Source of the DNA: an uncultured Lachnospiraceae bacterium
Lineage (GTDB): Bacteria; Bacillota; Clostridia; Lachnospirales; Lachnospiraceae
Direction: 5' to 3'
NCBI GenBank assembly: GCA_910578085.1
Contig: CAJTPM010000004.1
Location: 62,001-126,000, forward strand
DNA length: 64,000 nucleotides
In this document: positions 33,797-41,675 of the stretch, in pieces
Layout: each line of letters opens with the position of its first letter
Position numbering within the stretch: position 1 is the first letter of the stretch
The notes under the pieces: generated by a model
The model's database searches: none
Seen by the model: only the letters and a program-made list of their open reading frames with translations
What the model was told of the DNA's origin: nothing
Made by a program: the position numbers and the translations under genes

Positions 33797-34531
33797 ATGC
33801 AGGCAGTCAGAAATTATCAAAAGGAACTGGAAGGCATATTGAACGCACTTGAAAACAAAAAATCAAACGTACCGGAACTTTTGCTTCACAGCTGTTGTGC
33901 GCCCTGCAGCAGTTACTGTATGGAATATTTACGAAAATATTTTCGGATTACCGTATTTTATTATAACCCTAATATAACGGAGGAAGAAGAATACCGAAAG
34001 CGGGTGCAGGAGGAGAAGCGGCTGATAGAAGTTTACAACAGGCAGGCGGAGAAATGGGAGAAGGGCAGAGAGGGCGGCTTATCCGGTATCCGGGAGGGAA
34101 CCGGACAGGAAAAGCCTGATAAGCAGGAACAGGCAGGAAAGCTGTACAGGATCGATATCATAGAGGGAGACTATGAGCCGGCCTGCTTTCTGGAGATGGC
34201 GGGAGGGTTGGAGAATTGTGTTGAGGGCGGTGAGAGATGCTTTCGGTGTTATGAGCTGCGTCTGAGAAAGACGGCGCAGTTGGCAAAGGAAAAGGGGTTT
34301 GCTTATTTTACAACAACACTGACGATCAGCCCGTTAAAAAATGCGTCGAAGTTGAATGAGATCGGCGGGAGACTGGCGGAGGAATATGGCGTCCGGTGGC
34401 TGCCGTCAGACTTTAAGAAGCGGGGCGGATATCAGAGGTCCATTGAGTTATCGAAAGAGTATGGACTTTACAGACAGAATTACTGCGGATGTGTATATTC
34501 AAAGAGAAAAGAAGAAGTGGACAGGAAATAA
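33797..34531 (+). CDS. queH: epoxyqueuosine reductase QueH
   Basis: A 244-residue DUF208/QueH enzyme, the non-orthologous replacement of QueG, performing the last step of queuosine synthesis on tRNA. Iron-sulfur and redox Cys motifs are visible: LLLHSCCAPCSSYC at residues 29-42, ERCFRCYELRLRKTA near 147, and QNYCGCVYS near the end. The central stretch at about 85-120 (EKGREGGLSGIREGTGQEKPDKQEQAG) is a low-complexity insertion longer than in typical family members. The 212 bases upstream to the tRNA hold no gene and no riboswitch that I can identify. Confidence 0.93.
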   Translation: MQAVRNYQKELEGILNALENKKSNVPELLLHSCCAPCSSYCMEYLRKYFRITVFYYNPNITEEEEYRKRVQEEKRLIEVYNRQAEKWEKGREGGLSGIREGTGQEKPDKQEQAGKLYRIDIIEGDYEPACFLEMAGGLENCVEGGERCFRCYELRLRKTAQLAKEKGFAYFTTTLTISPLKNASKLNEIGGRLAEEYGVRWLPSDFKKRGGYQRSIELSKEYGLYRQNYCGCVYSKRKEEVDRK

Positions 34532-34693
34532 TGGATGGAATCAGAAGGTCTGTGACATGGAGTTTTTTGTTGAAATCAGACCTGTTGCGAAACATATGGC
34601 TGTTGTCTGGAAAAAGTTTAAAATTTCCGTTTCAAAGTATCGATATTAGTGGTAAAATATAACGAAAGAGAAGAAGACTGATGAGCGATGTGA

Positions 34694-35305
34694 GAATCAC
34701 AAGCCGGGGTACTGTTCTTGCGATATCATGATTCTACCTCAGATAAACTGAAAATCAGGATCGTTGCACCGGGCGGAAGTCTGGAGTATGACATTCCGGT
34801 GATGAAAGCCGGAAGATATACGGTAGAAGATATTTTTGATAAGAAATTATTGCTGTTGATTCCCTTTTATATTTTTTCACATGAAGGACGATTTGAAGAG
34901 TATGAAAAGGATAAAATAAAGCTTATGGCATTGCAGGAGGAGTACGAACAGATCAAAGGCAGGCTGGAGGAATTGCTTCTTCAGGGAATGATCAGTGAAT
35001 ACACAAGATGCACGATTTTAGATATGTCCAATAAAGTACTGGAACATATAGCGCTAAAGTATAGTGTTGTCAGGGAAGGAGTGAAATCTGTTATGGGTGG
35101 CAGAGTGTTGGAGTACGAAGCGAAGACGATAAGAAATGAAGGAATAGAGGAAGGAATAGAAAAAGGAATAGAAAAAGGAATAGAAAAGGGCATTGAAGGC
35201 ACCGTTTCTATCCTGAAAAATCTGGGTGTTCCCGCCCAGACGATTCTGGCTGAAATTCAGGAACAGTATAATCTCACAGCGGAGGCGTCCAGGAAATACC
35301 TGTAA
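34694..35305 (+). pseudogene. N-terminally truncated Rpn/PD-(D/E)XK-type protein
   Basis: A frame of about 203 codons opening right after a stop at 34691 and lacking a credible ATG start. It matches the C-terminal two thirds of the Rpn-like/PD-(D/E)XK transposase-type proteins frequent in Lachnospiraceae: VAPGGSLEYDIPVMKAGRYTV, DIFDKKLLLLIPFYIFSHEG, a charged helix, then Gly-Ile-Glu-Lys repeats and a closing ILAEIQEQYNLTAEAS segment. The N-terminal nuclease core (about 120 or more residues) is missing and is not found upstream. Probably inactive. Confidence 0.65.
35141..35200 (+). repeat. 12-bp tandem repeats coding GIEK
   Basis: Four nearly identical copies of GGAATAGAAAAA from 35141, then a diverged fifth, encode a GIEE/GIEK array. 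Such arrays are common near the end of Rpn-like proteins and can change copy number by slippage. Confidence 0.75.
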
Positions 35306-35379
35306 AAACCGTTTCAGGGGTTTGCTGTTTAACAACAGGGTGAATGCGTGCGCAATAAGACTGAAAACGAGGAGAAACA

Positions 35380-37146
35380 ATGAAAAAATTACTGGACCTT
35401 ATATCGGAAGAAGTGAAAAAGGCTTTTGCGGAGGCGGGCTATGAGGAAGAACTGGGCCGGGTGACGGTGTCCAACAGGCCGGATCTGTGCGAGTATCAGT
35501 GCAACGGCGCTATGGCGGGTGCAAAAAAATATCATAAGGCGCCGATCGTGATCGCTGGGGAAGTGGCGGAAAAATTAAAGGAGAGCGCTGTTTTCTCAGA
35601 GGCAGTTTCGGCCGCGCCAGGCTTTTTAAATCTGAAGGTGAAAGAGGAGTTTCTGGCGGACTATCTGAAAGAAATGGGAGAGGCCTCGAAATTTGGGGTG
35701 AGCGAACCGGGGAAGGGAAAGAAAATTATCATAGATTACGGCGGACCGAACGTGGCGAAGCCGCTCCATGTGGGGCATCTGCGTTCCGCTATCATCGGAG
35801 AGAGTATTAAGCGGATCTGCCGCTACGCGGGAGCGGAAGTGATCGGCGACATTCACCTGGGAGACTGGGGGCTGCAGATGGGGCTGATCATCTATGAATT
35901 GTCCCTGAGAAAGCCGGAACTTCCCTATTTTGATGAGGAGTTTGACGGAGAGTATCCGAAGGAGGCGCCCTTTACGATCTCGGAGCTGGAGGAGATCTAC
36001 CCGATGGCCAGCGGAAAGTCGAAGGAGGACGCTGCCTACAAGGAAAAAGCCATGGAGGCGACTTTTAAGCTGCAAAATGGTGTGCGGGGATACCGTGCGC
36101 TCTGGGATCATATTATTCAGGTATCCGTGGAGGATCTGAGGAAAAACTATGACCGTCTGAATGTGGAGTTCGATCTCTGGAAGGGAGAATCCGATGTGCA
36201 GGGGCGGATCCCCGGCATGGTGGAATATATGAAGAGAGAGGGCTATGCCCATGAGAGTGAGGGTGCTCTTGTGGTGGATGTGGTAAAGGAGGACGATACG
36301 AAGGAAGTGCCGCCCTGTATGATTTTAAAATCGGATGGCGCAGCGCTCTATAATACGACGGATCTCGCCACCATCGAGGAGCGGATGGAGAAGATCGCGC
36401 CGGACGAGCTGATCTATGTGGTGGACAAGCGGCAGGAGCTGTATTTTGAGCAGGTGTTTCGCTGTGCCAGAAAGACAAAGCTGGTGAAGCCGGAGACGGA
36501 ACTCAAATTCCTGGGATTCGGCACCATGAACGGCAAGGACGGCAAGCCCTTTAAGACCAGAGAGGGCGGTGTGATGCGGCTTGAGTACCTTTTGGAGGAA
36601 GTCTACAAGGAAATGCTTGGTAAGATTTCCGAAAATAAGGAGATGTCTGTGGAAGAGGCGAAAAAGACTGCGGAGATCGTAGCGCTCAGTGCCGTGAAGT
36701 ACGGAGATCTCTCCAATCAGGCATCCAAAGATTATATTTTTGATATTCAGAGATTTACCTCCTCGGAGGGCAACACGGGCGTCTACCTGCTCTATACGAT
36801 GGTGCGGATCAAATCCATTCTAAATAAGTACCGCGAGCAGGGCGGAAAGACGGAAAAGACACAGATCGCCGTCACGGGAAATGAATCTGCAAAGGAACTG
36901 ATGAAAGCTGTCGCCGGATTTGGCGCGATGATCGAAAACGCTTATTTGGAGACCGCGCCCCACAAGGTCTGCGCCTACATGTATGATCTGGCCAATGCGC
37001 TCAATCATTTCTATCACGAGACGAAGATCCTGACGCAGGAGAATGAAGCGGAAAAGTCCGCTTATATCGCACTGCTGGCGCTGACGTTGCGGGTGATGGA
37101 GGAGTGTATCGGCCTGCTTGGGTTCTCTGCGCCGGAGAGGATGTAA
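35380..37146 (+). CDS. argS: arginyl-tRNA synthetase
   Basis: A 588-residue class I synthetase that charges tRNA-Arg. An N-terminal Add1-like domain covers residues 1-105. The HIGH-type signature is PLHVGHLRS near 127-135; the C-terminal DALR anticodon-binding domain covers about 465-588 (NTGVYLLYTMVRIKSIL to ECIGLLGFSAPERM). As in many ArgS, no canonical KMSKS is obvious; GFGTMNGKDGKPFKTREGG occupies that place. GGAGAAAC precedes ATG 35380. No T-box leader is visible in the 74 bases upstream. Two tRNA genes follow. Confidence 0.97.
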   Translation: MKKLLDLISEEVKKAFAEAGYEEELGRVTVSNRPDLCEYQCNGAMAGAKKYHKAPIVIAGEVAEKLKESAVFSEAVSAAPGFLNLKVKEEFLADYLKEMGEASKFGVSEPGKGKKIIIDYGGPNVAKPLHVGHLRSAIIGESIKRICRYAGAEVIGDIHLGDWGLQMGLIIYELSLRKPELPYFDEEFDGEYPKEAPFTISELEEIYPMASGKSKEDAAYKEKAMEATFKLQNGVRGYRALWDHIIQVSVEDLRKNYDRLNVEFDLWKGESDVQGRIPGMVEYMKREGYAHESEGALVVDVVKEDDTKEVPPCMILKSDGAALYNTTDLATIEERMEKIAPDELIYVVDKRQELYFEQVFRCARKTKLVKPETELKFLGFGTMNGKDGKPFKTREGGVMRLEYLLEEVYKEMLGKISENKEMSVEEAKKTAEIVALSAVKYGDLSNQASKDYIFDIQRFTSSEGNTGVYLLYTMVRIKSILNKYREQGGKTEKTQIAVTGNESAKELMKAVAGFGAMIENAYLETAPHKVCAYMYDLANALNHFYHETKILTQENEAEKSAYIALLALTLRVMEECIGLLGFSAPERM

Positions 37147-37163
37147 AAATTTAAAAAAAGTTG

Positions 37164-37193
37164 TTGACAAGCAACCCCATTTAATTGTATACT
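37164..37193 (+). promoter_or_regulatory. strong promoter of the tRNA-Val/tRNA-Met unit
   Basis: A perfect TTGACA (37164-37169), an 18-base spacer and TATACT, 51 bases before tRNA-Val. Confidence 0.8.
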
Positions 37194-37244
37194 AGCAAGG
37201 CAGTCAGATAATTTGGAATGATTTGGCTGCCATAAAAACATAAT

Positions 37245-37317
37245 GGGATCTTAGCTCAGCTGGGAGAGCATCTGCCTTACAAGCAGAGGGTCATAGGTTC
37301 GAGCCCTATAGGTCCCA
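37245..37317 (+). tRNA. tRNA-Val (anticodon TAC)
   Basis: Acceptor GGGATCT with AGGTCCC (one G-T pair). D arm GCTC/GAGC, anticodon stem TCTGC/GCAGA with loop CTTACAA, T arm ATAGG-TTCGAGC-CCTAT, discriminator A. 73 nt, no encoded CCA. Confidence 0.96.
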
Positions 37318-37346
37318 TTTACAGGAAAATTTTATTTGATGAATAT

Positions 37347-37420
37347 GGCGAGATGGCTCAACTGGCTAGAGCGTCCGGTTCATACCCGGGAGGTTGAGAG
37401 TTCAAGTCTCTCTCTCGCTA
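37347..37420 (+). tRNA. tRNA-Met (anticodon CAT)
   Basis: Acceptor GGCGAGA with TCTCGCT (terminal G-T). D arm GCTC/GAGC, anticodon stem TCCGG/CCGGG with loop TTCATAC, T arm GAGAG-TTCAAGT-CTCTC, discriminator A. 74 nt. It lacks the features of an initiator tRNA, so it is elongator Met; a CAT-anticodon Ile (modified C34) cannot be fully excluded. It lies 29 bases after tRNA-Val in one transcript. Confidence 0.93.
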
Positions 37421-37424
37421 CTGT

Positions 37425-37453
37425 AAAGCCTTGAAGTTATTCAAGGCTTTTTT
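37425..37453 (+). terminator. rho-independent terminator of the tRNA unit
   Basis: AAAGCCTTGAA and TTCAAGGCTTT form an 11-base stem with a four-base loop, followed by TTTT. Confidence 0.9.
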
Positions 37454-37464
37454 ACGATGAATGT

Positions 37465-37525
37465 CCTGTCAGACGGCCATGAAGAGGGCATGCTTGCATG
37501 CACCGATTCATGGACATCTGACAGG
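37465..37525. repeat. long intergenic hairpin with CATGCTTGCATG core
   Basis: Three nested perfect pairs: CCTGTCAGA/TCTGACAGG (37465-37473, 37517-37525), CCATGAA/TTCATGG (37477-37483, 37507-37513) and GCATGC/GCATGC with TT loop (37488-37501). There is no T-tract. It shares its core with the hairpin at 7286-7321. Confidence 0.7.
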
Positions 37526-37658
37526 CAGGATGATATGAGCAGGGAGAGCGATAGCTCGGATTACGAATATCGGCGGCGGATGTTAGAGTGCGCAGCACGG
37601 AGCATCCGGCGTTCATGTTCATTTTGTAAGGCAGACAAAACAAGGAAAGCAGGAGCAT

Positions 37659-39773
37659 ATGGTACAACAGGACAAGCTGGTACAGTTTTATTTTACGCAG
37701 TACAGGGACAGTTCCCTGAAATTGAAAAAGAAAAAGAATGATGGGAAGAGCGGCTACGAAAAGAGGATCAAATCCCTTTTTCAGGAATTAAAAAGAACCG
37801 GTTCGGCAAAAATAAAGACAGCGAAGCTGGAAGATTACCACAGGCAGATCAGAAATGTCAGCTACTATGCGTTTCGGGAGAAGAACCAGATCGCGATGAT
37901 GGAGATCAGGGATCTGGTGCTGCCGGAACTGGTGCGTCTGGATATGGCGGAACTGACCGACAGCGAGGCGGAGATCGTCACCGGAAAATTTTTGGAGTAT
38001 CTGCGGACGAAACTTCCTTTTGAGATATGCCGCAGAACGATCAAGGCGTTATGCAGAAGCTATGCGGACGTGGGAATCCGGGGTGAGATCATCGATATGG
38101 TGCCCATGAACCCGGAGACGGAGTTTCAGGAAGCTCTGGCTATGAAGCGGCATTTTATTCTGCATGTGGGGCCAACCAACTGCGGAAAGACCTATCAGGC
38201 CCTTGAGAGACTGAAAACTTCCCGAAACGGAGCCTATCTGGGGCCTCTCAGGCTGCTGGCGTTAGAAGTGTATGAGCGGATGATGGAGGCCGGGGTTCCC
38301 TGCAGCATGCTCACCGGGGAAGAGTATATTTTTGAGGAAAACAGCCGTGTGATCTCCTCCACCATCGAGATGCTGGATATCGAAAAAGAGTATGACATTG
38401 CTGTCATTGACGAGGCACAGATGATCGCGGACGAGGACAGGGGGCACTCCTGGACCAGGGCGATCCTGGGGGTGAAAGCGAAGGAGATCCATGTCTGTAT
38501 GAGCCCGGCAGCCCAGGATGTAGTGACGCATCTGATCTCCTTATGCGGCGACAGCAGTGAGATCAATCACTATGCGCGGATGACGAAACTGGTCTGCGAG
38601 GAGGAAGCCTTCCGCTTTCCTGAGGATGTGCAGGAGGGGGATGCGTTAATTCTGTTCACAAAGCGGGCGGTGCTGGATATCGCCGGGCGTCTGGAGCGCG
38701 AGGGCATCCGCACCAGCGTGATCTACGGTTCCCTGCCGCCGGAGATCCGCAGACGGCAGATCAAGCTGTTTACGGAGAAACAGAGCAAGGTGGTGGTATC
38801 CACGGACGCCATCGGCATGGGGTTAAATCTTCCTGTGAGACGGATCGTTTTTGTACAGATCGAGAAATATGACGGTCATCAGAAGCGGAAGCTGGAAGTG
38901 CCGGAAATCAAGCAGATCTCCGGGCGCGCCGGCCGCTATGGCATCTATGAGACCGGTTATGTGAATGCGGTGGGAGAAGAAGAGTTAGAATATATCAAAG
39001 AGCGTTACGCGAAGGAGGAGGAACCTATAAACAGGGTGAGCCTGGGATTTCCCCATGTGCTGCTCGATATGGAGGATCCTCTGGATACGATTTTGAAAGT
39101 ATGGAAGTCTGTGGAACCGTCGCCGCCCTTTGAGAAGGTCAGTATCGATGAGATGCTGTTTCTGTATGAGCGGGCCTACAGGGAGCGGAAGGATATCGAC
39201 GGTTTCGATGACAAGCGGACGTTATATCGGATGTTAACCTGTTCCATTGATATCAAAAACAGGGATATTGTGGATCTTTGGCTGTATTACTGTGAGACTT
39301 ATACGGCAGATGTGTCCTTACATTTTCCGGCGCTCTCCATGTGTACTGATAAAGGATTGATGCGCTATGAGACGTTTTACAAGATGTTGGATCTTTATCA
39401 TCAGTTTTCCACAAGGCTGGGCAAGGAGATGGACGCAGAGCGTCTTGCAAGAGAGCGGGAAAAAACAGAAGATACGATTATGCGGTATCTGGTAGGCAAC
39501 AAAAAGGATTATATTCAGAAGTGTAAATACTGCGGAAAGCCGCTGCCTTTCGGTTATGGATTCACAGTCTGTGATGATTGTCACAGGGGCGGCAGGAAGT
39601 TTGCCCTGATGGGAAGAAAAAAAGGGTATGAGAGCGAGGGCGGCAGAGAGCAGGAGCGCCACAGAAAATCGGAGAAACCCGAGAGGGAAATGAAAAAGAC
39701 AGGCGGCGGTTACAGAAGAAGACGCAGGAGAGCAGGGCAGGCGGCTGCATCGGGAGAGAATAAAGAAAGCTGA
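37659..39773 (+). CDS. SUV3-like ATP-dependent RNA/DNA helicase
   Basis: A 704-residue superfamily 2 helicase resembling SUV3, the helicase of the mitochondrial RNA degradosome. AGGAGC precedes ATG 37659. Residues 1-150 are a helical N-domain. The motor has Walker A HVGPTNCGKTYQAL (about 171-183), DEAQ (VIDEAQMIADEDRGHSWTRAILG, about 250-272), and a second RecA domain with STDAIGMGLNLP and QISGRAGRYG. A helical C-domain, a CxxC..CxxC zinc ribbon (KCKYCGKPLP and VCDDC) near 620-640 and a basic Arg/Gly tail follow. It probably unwinds RNA, perhaps in decay or ribosome processing. Cellular role in Firmicutes is not established. Confidence 0.9.
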   Translation: MVQQDKLVQFYFTQYRDSSLKLKKKKNDGKSGYEKRIKSLFQELKRTGSAKIKTAKLEDYHRQIRNVSYYAFREKNQIAMMEIRDLVLPELVRLDMAELTDSEAEIVTGKFLEYLRTKLPFEICRRTIKALCRSYADVGIRGEIIDMVPMNPETEFQEALAMKRHFILHVGPTNCGKTYQALERLKTSRNGAYLGPLRLLALEVYERMMEAGVPCSMLTGEEYIFEENSRVISSTIEMLDIEKEYDIAVIDEAQMIADEDRGHSWTRAILGVKAKEIHVCMSPAAQDVVTHLISLCGDSSEINHYARMTKLVCEEEAFRFPEDVQEGDALILFTKRAVLDIAGRLEREGIRTSVIYGSLPPEIRRRQIKLFTEKQSKVVVSTDAIGMGLNLPVRRIVFVQIEKYDGHQKRKLEVPEIKQISGRAGRYGIYETGYVNAVGEEELEYIKERYAKEEEPINRVSLGFPHVLLDMEDPLDTILKVWKSVEPSPPFEKVSIDEMLFLYERAYRERKDIDGFDDKRTLYRMLTCSIDIKNRDIVDLWLYYCETYTADVSLHFPALSMCTDKGLMRYETFYKMLDLYHQFSTRLGKEMDAERLAREREKTEDTIMRYLVGNKKDYIQKCKYCGKPLPFGYGFTVCDDCHRGGRKFALMGRKKGYESEGGREQERHRKSEKPEREMKKTGGGYRRRRRRAGQAAASGENKES

Positions 39774-39921
39774 CAGAAAGTCAGAGACAGCCGGAAAGAT
39801 GTGAGACGGGATCAGAAACGCTGAACAGATCGTTACAAGTCGCAGCGGCTGGCATAGCGGGAGATGATAACGGACGATTACGTGGAGCAGGATAGAGCAG
39901 ACGGGATAAGAGGTGAAACGT

Positions 39922-40461
39922 ATGAGAATAGGAACAGGCTACGATGTCCACAGACTTGTGGAACACAGAAAATGTATCATAGGCGGCGTAGAGATTCCCT
40001 ATGAGAAAGGACTTCTCGGGCATTCCGATGCGGACGTGCTGTTACATGCAATCATGGATGCTTTGCTGGGGGCGGCGGCTCTTGGAGATATCGGAAAGCA
40101 TTTCCCGGATACGGAGGAAGAATACCGCGGCATCTCTTCATTGGAACTTTTGAAGAAGGTGGGCGGACTTCTGGAGGAGCATACGTTTCTAATTGAAAAT
40201 ATCGATGCCACGATCATTGCCCAGGCGCCGAAAATGCGTCCTCATATCGACAAAATGCGGGAAAATATCGCGGCGGCGCTGGGGCTTGAACTGATGCAGG
40301 TCAGCGTGAAGGCGACCACAGAGGAGGGGCTTGGCTTTACTGGAAGGGGAGAGGGCATTGCCGCCCAAGCGGTCTGCCTTCTGACGACGCCCATGGAGCT
40401 GCACGCGGAGAACGTTTCCGGGTGCGGGGAGTGTGCCGGGTGTCCGAAACGCGGGGAGTAA
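39922..40461 (+). CDS. ispF: 2-C-methyl-D-erythritol 2,4-cyclodiphosphate synthase
   Basis: A 179-residue enzyme of the MEP isoprenoid pathway that cyclises CDP-methylerythritol 2-phosphate with release of CMP. Metal ligands: Asp and His in GYDVHR (residues 8 and 10) and His in GHSDADVLLHAIMDALLGAAALGDIG. The C-terminal TTEEGLGFTGRGEGIAAQAV motif is intact. ATG 39922 has AGAGGTGA upstream. After the normal end at about residue 160 comes an extension containing CGECAGCPKRG, three Cys in CxxCxxCP spacing, which is unusual for IspF. Confidence 0.95.
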   Translation: MRIGTGYDVHRLVEHRKCIIGGVEIPYEKGLLGHSDADVLLHAIMDALLGAAALGDIGKHFPDTEEEYRGISSLELLKKVGGLLEEHTFLIENIDATIIAQAPKMRPHIDKMRENIAAALGLELMQVSVKATTEEGLGFTGRGEGIAAQAVCLLTTPMELHAENVSGCGECAGCPKRGE

Positions 40462-40466
40462 ATAAA

Positions 40467-40640
40467 ATGGAGGATACTCTTTTACTGACCAAAAAGTTAA
40501 GCAGGGAGAGTCATACCGGTCTGCTGTTTGCTTATAAGGTACTGAAAGAATATGGCTTTGACTATCAGCGGGCATTTGCCTGTTTAAAATCCGAAGACTT
40601 CAAAAATTCATTTGAGAGTCATGAGAGGCGGATGCAATAA
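40467..40640 (+). CDS. 57-aa small conserved-looking protein
   Basis: A 57-residue protein starting MEDTLLLTKKLSRESHTG, ATG 40467 nine bases after GGGGAG and five bases after the ispF stop. It reads as two or three short helices (LLFAYKVLKEYGFDYQRAFACLKSEDF), with no signal or span; the shape recalls a UBA-like three-helix domain, but this is only an impression. It is probably co-transcribed with ispF. Function unknown. Confidence 0.65.
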   Translation: MEDTLLLTKKLSRESHTGLLFAYKVLKEYGFDYQRAFACLKSEDFKNSFESHERRMQ

Positions 40641-40730
40641 AAATAGTAAAACAGGAAGAAACAGATGCACATTTGATCGATTTGAAATATAATATAGAGA
40701 ACGGCATATCTTTCGGAAGGAACGCGCATT

Positions 40731-41408
40731 ATGGGGTTTATCAGAAACATTCAGGAAGAGATCAGAATCATACGGGAGCGGGATCCGGCGATTCACAGCA
40801 ACTGGGAAGTACTTTTGTATCCCAGTTTTAAAGTGATGCTGCATTACCGGCTGGCCCATAAGCTGTACATAAAAAGACATTATTTCCTTGCCAGATGGGT
40901 GTCTCAGCGTGGAGTGCGGAAAACCGGTATTGAGATCCATCCCGGCGCCACCATCGGAAAAGGACTGTTTATCGACCACGGCAATGGCGTGATCATCGGT
41001 GAGACCGCCATACTGGGAGATAACGTGACGCTCTATCAGGGGGTGACTTTAGGCGGTACCGGAAAGGAACAGGGAAAACGCCATCCGACCATCGGCAATA
41101 ATGTGATGATCAGCGCAGGCGCCAAAGTGCTGGGATCTTTTAAGATCGGCGATAACTCGAAGATCGGCGCAGGGAGCGTGGTGCTGGAAGAGGTGCCGCC
41201 TGGCTCCACGGTGGTGGGCGTTCCCGGACATGTGGTGAAGCGGAAGAAGCAGAATTTCCCCCAGGAGGAACTGAACCAGGTGGATCTTCCGGATCCGGTG
41301 CAGGAGGATATTGCGGGATTGAAAAAGGCCAACGCAGAACTGACCAATCATCTGTTAAAGCTGGAGGAGGAGATGCGGAAGCTGCGGCGTGAATTTCCGG
41401 AGGAGTAG
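40731..41408 (+). CDS. cysE: serine O-acetyltransferase
   Basis: A 225-residue hexapeptide-repeat acetyltransferase of the short EpsC/CysE type that makes O-acetylserine from serine and acetyl-CoA, the first step of cysteine synthesis. An N-terminal helical part covers residues 1-60. The left-handed beta helix at about 63-165 includes GIEIHPGATIGKGLFIDHGNGVIIGE, then VTLYQGVTLGGTG and GAKVLGSFKIGDNSKIGAGSVVL. The last 45 residues form a coiled coil (LKKANAELTNHLLKLEEEMRKLRRE), longer than in plain CysE. It stands at the head of the conserved cysE-cysS-mrnC-rlmB block. Confidence 0.95.
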   Translation: MGFIRNIQEEIRIIRERDPAIHSNWEVLLYPSFKVMLHYRLAHKLYIKRHYFLARWVSQRGVRKTGIEIHPGATIGKGLFIDHGNGVIIGETAILGDNVTLYQGVTLGGTGKEQGKRHPTIGNNVMISAGAKVLGSFKIGDNSKIGAGSVVLEEVPPGSTVVGVPGHVVKRKKQNFPQEELNQVDLPDPVQEDIAGLKKANAELTNHLLKLEEEMRKLRREFPEE

Positions 41409-41414
41409 AGCAGG

Positions 41415-41675
41415 ATGAATATGTTACTTGAAAATATTGAGAAACTTCATACGACGCAGATGGGAATAGAACGCATAAAAAAGAATCTGCAGATTGAAAC
41501 AGATGATGTTATACAATGGTGCAAAGCGCGTATCCTGGAAAAAGATACGAGGATAGAGCGGTGTGGAAAAAACTGGTATGCAACTGCAGAGAGCTGCATC
41601 ATAACGGTAAACGCGCATAGTTATACGATCATTACAGCACATAAAAAGGAGAACACAGACCATGAAAATCTATAA
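41415..41675 (+). CDS. DUF3781 family protein
   Basis: An 86-residue protein (MNMLLENIEKLHTTQMGIERIKKNLQI) with the DUF3781 pattern: N-terminal helices, VIQWCKARIL, RCGKNWYATAESCIITVNAHSYTIITAHK. It starts 6 bases after cysE and its end overlaps cysS by 14 bases, so it is translated in the same unit. The tail of the domain looks like a small beta sheet. Function of DUF3781 is unknown. DUF3781 is not a standard member of this operon in Bacillus, so it is a lineage-specific addition. Confidence 0.85.
   Translation: MNMLLENIEKLHTTQMGIERIKKNLQIETDDVIQWCKARILEKDTRIERCGKNWYATAESCIITVNAHSYTIITAHKKENTDHENL

Noticed and set aside
35141..35200. Short regular repeats as a CRISPR array
   Set aside because: Units are 12 bases without spacers and lie in frame inside a coding remnant. 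No CRISPR array or cas gene was seen in the window.
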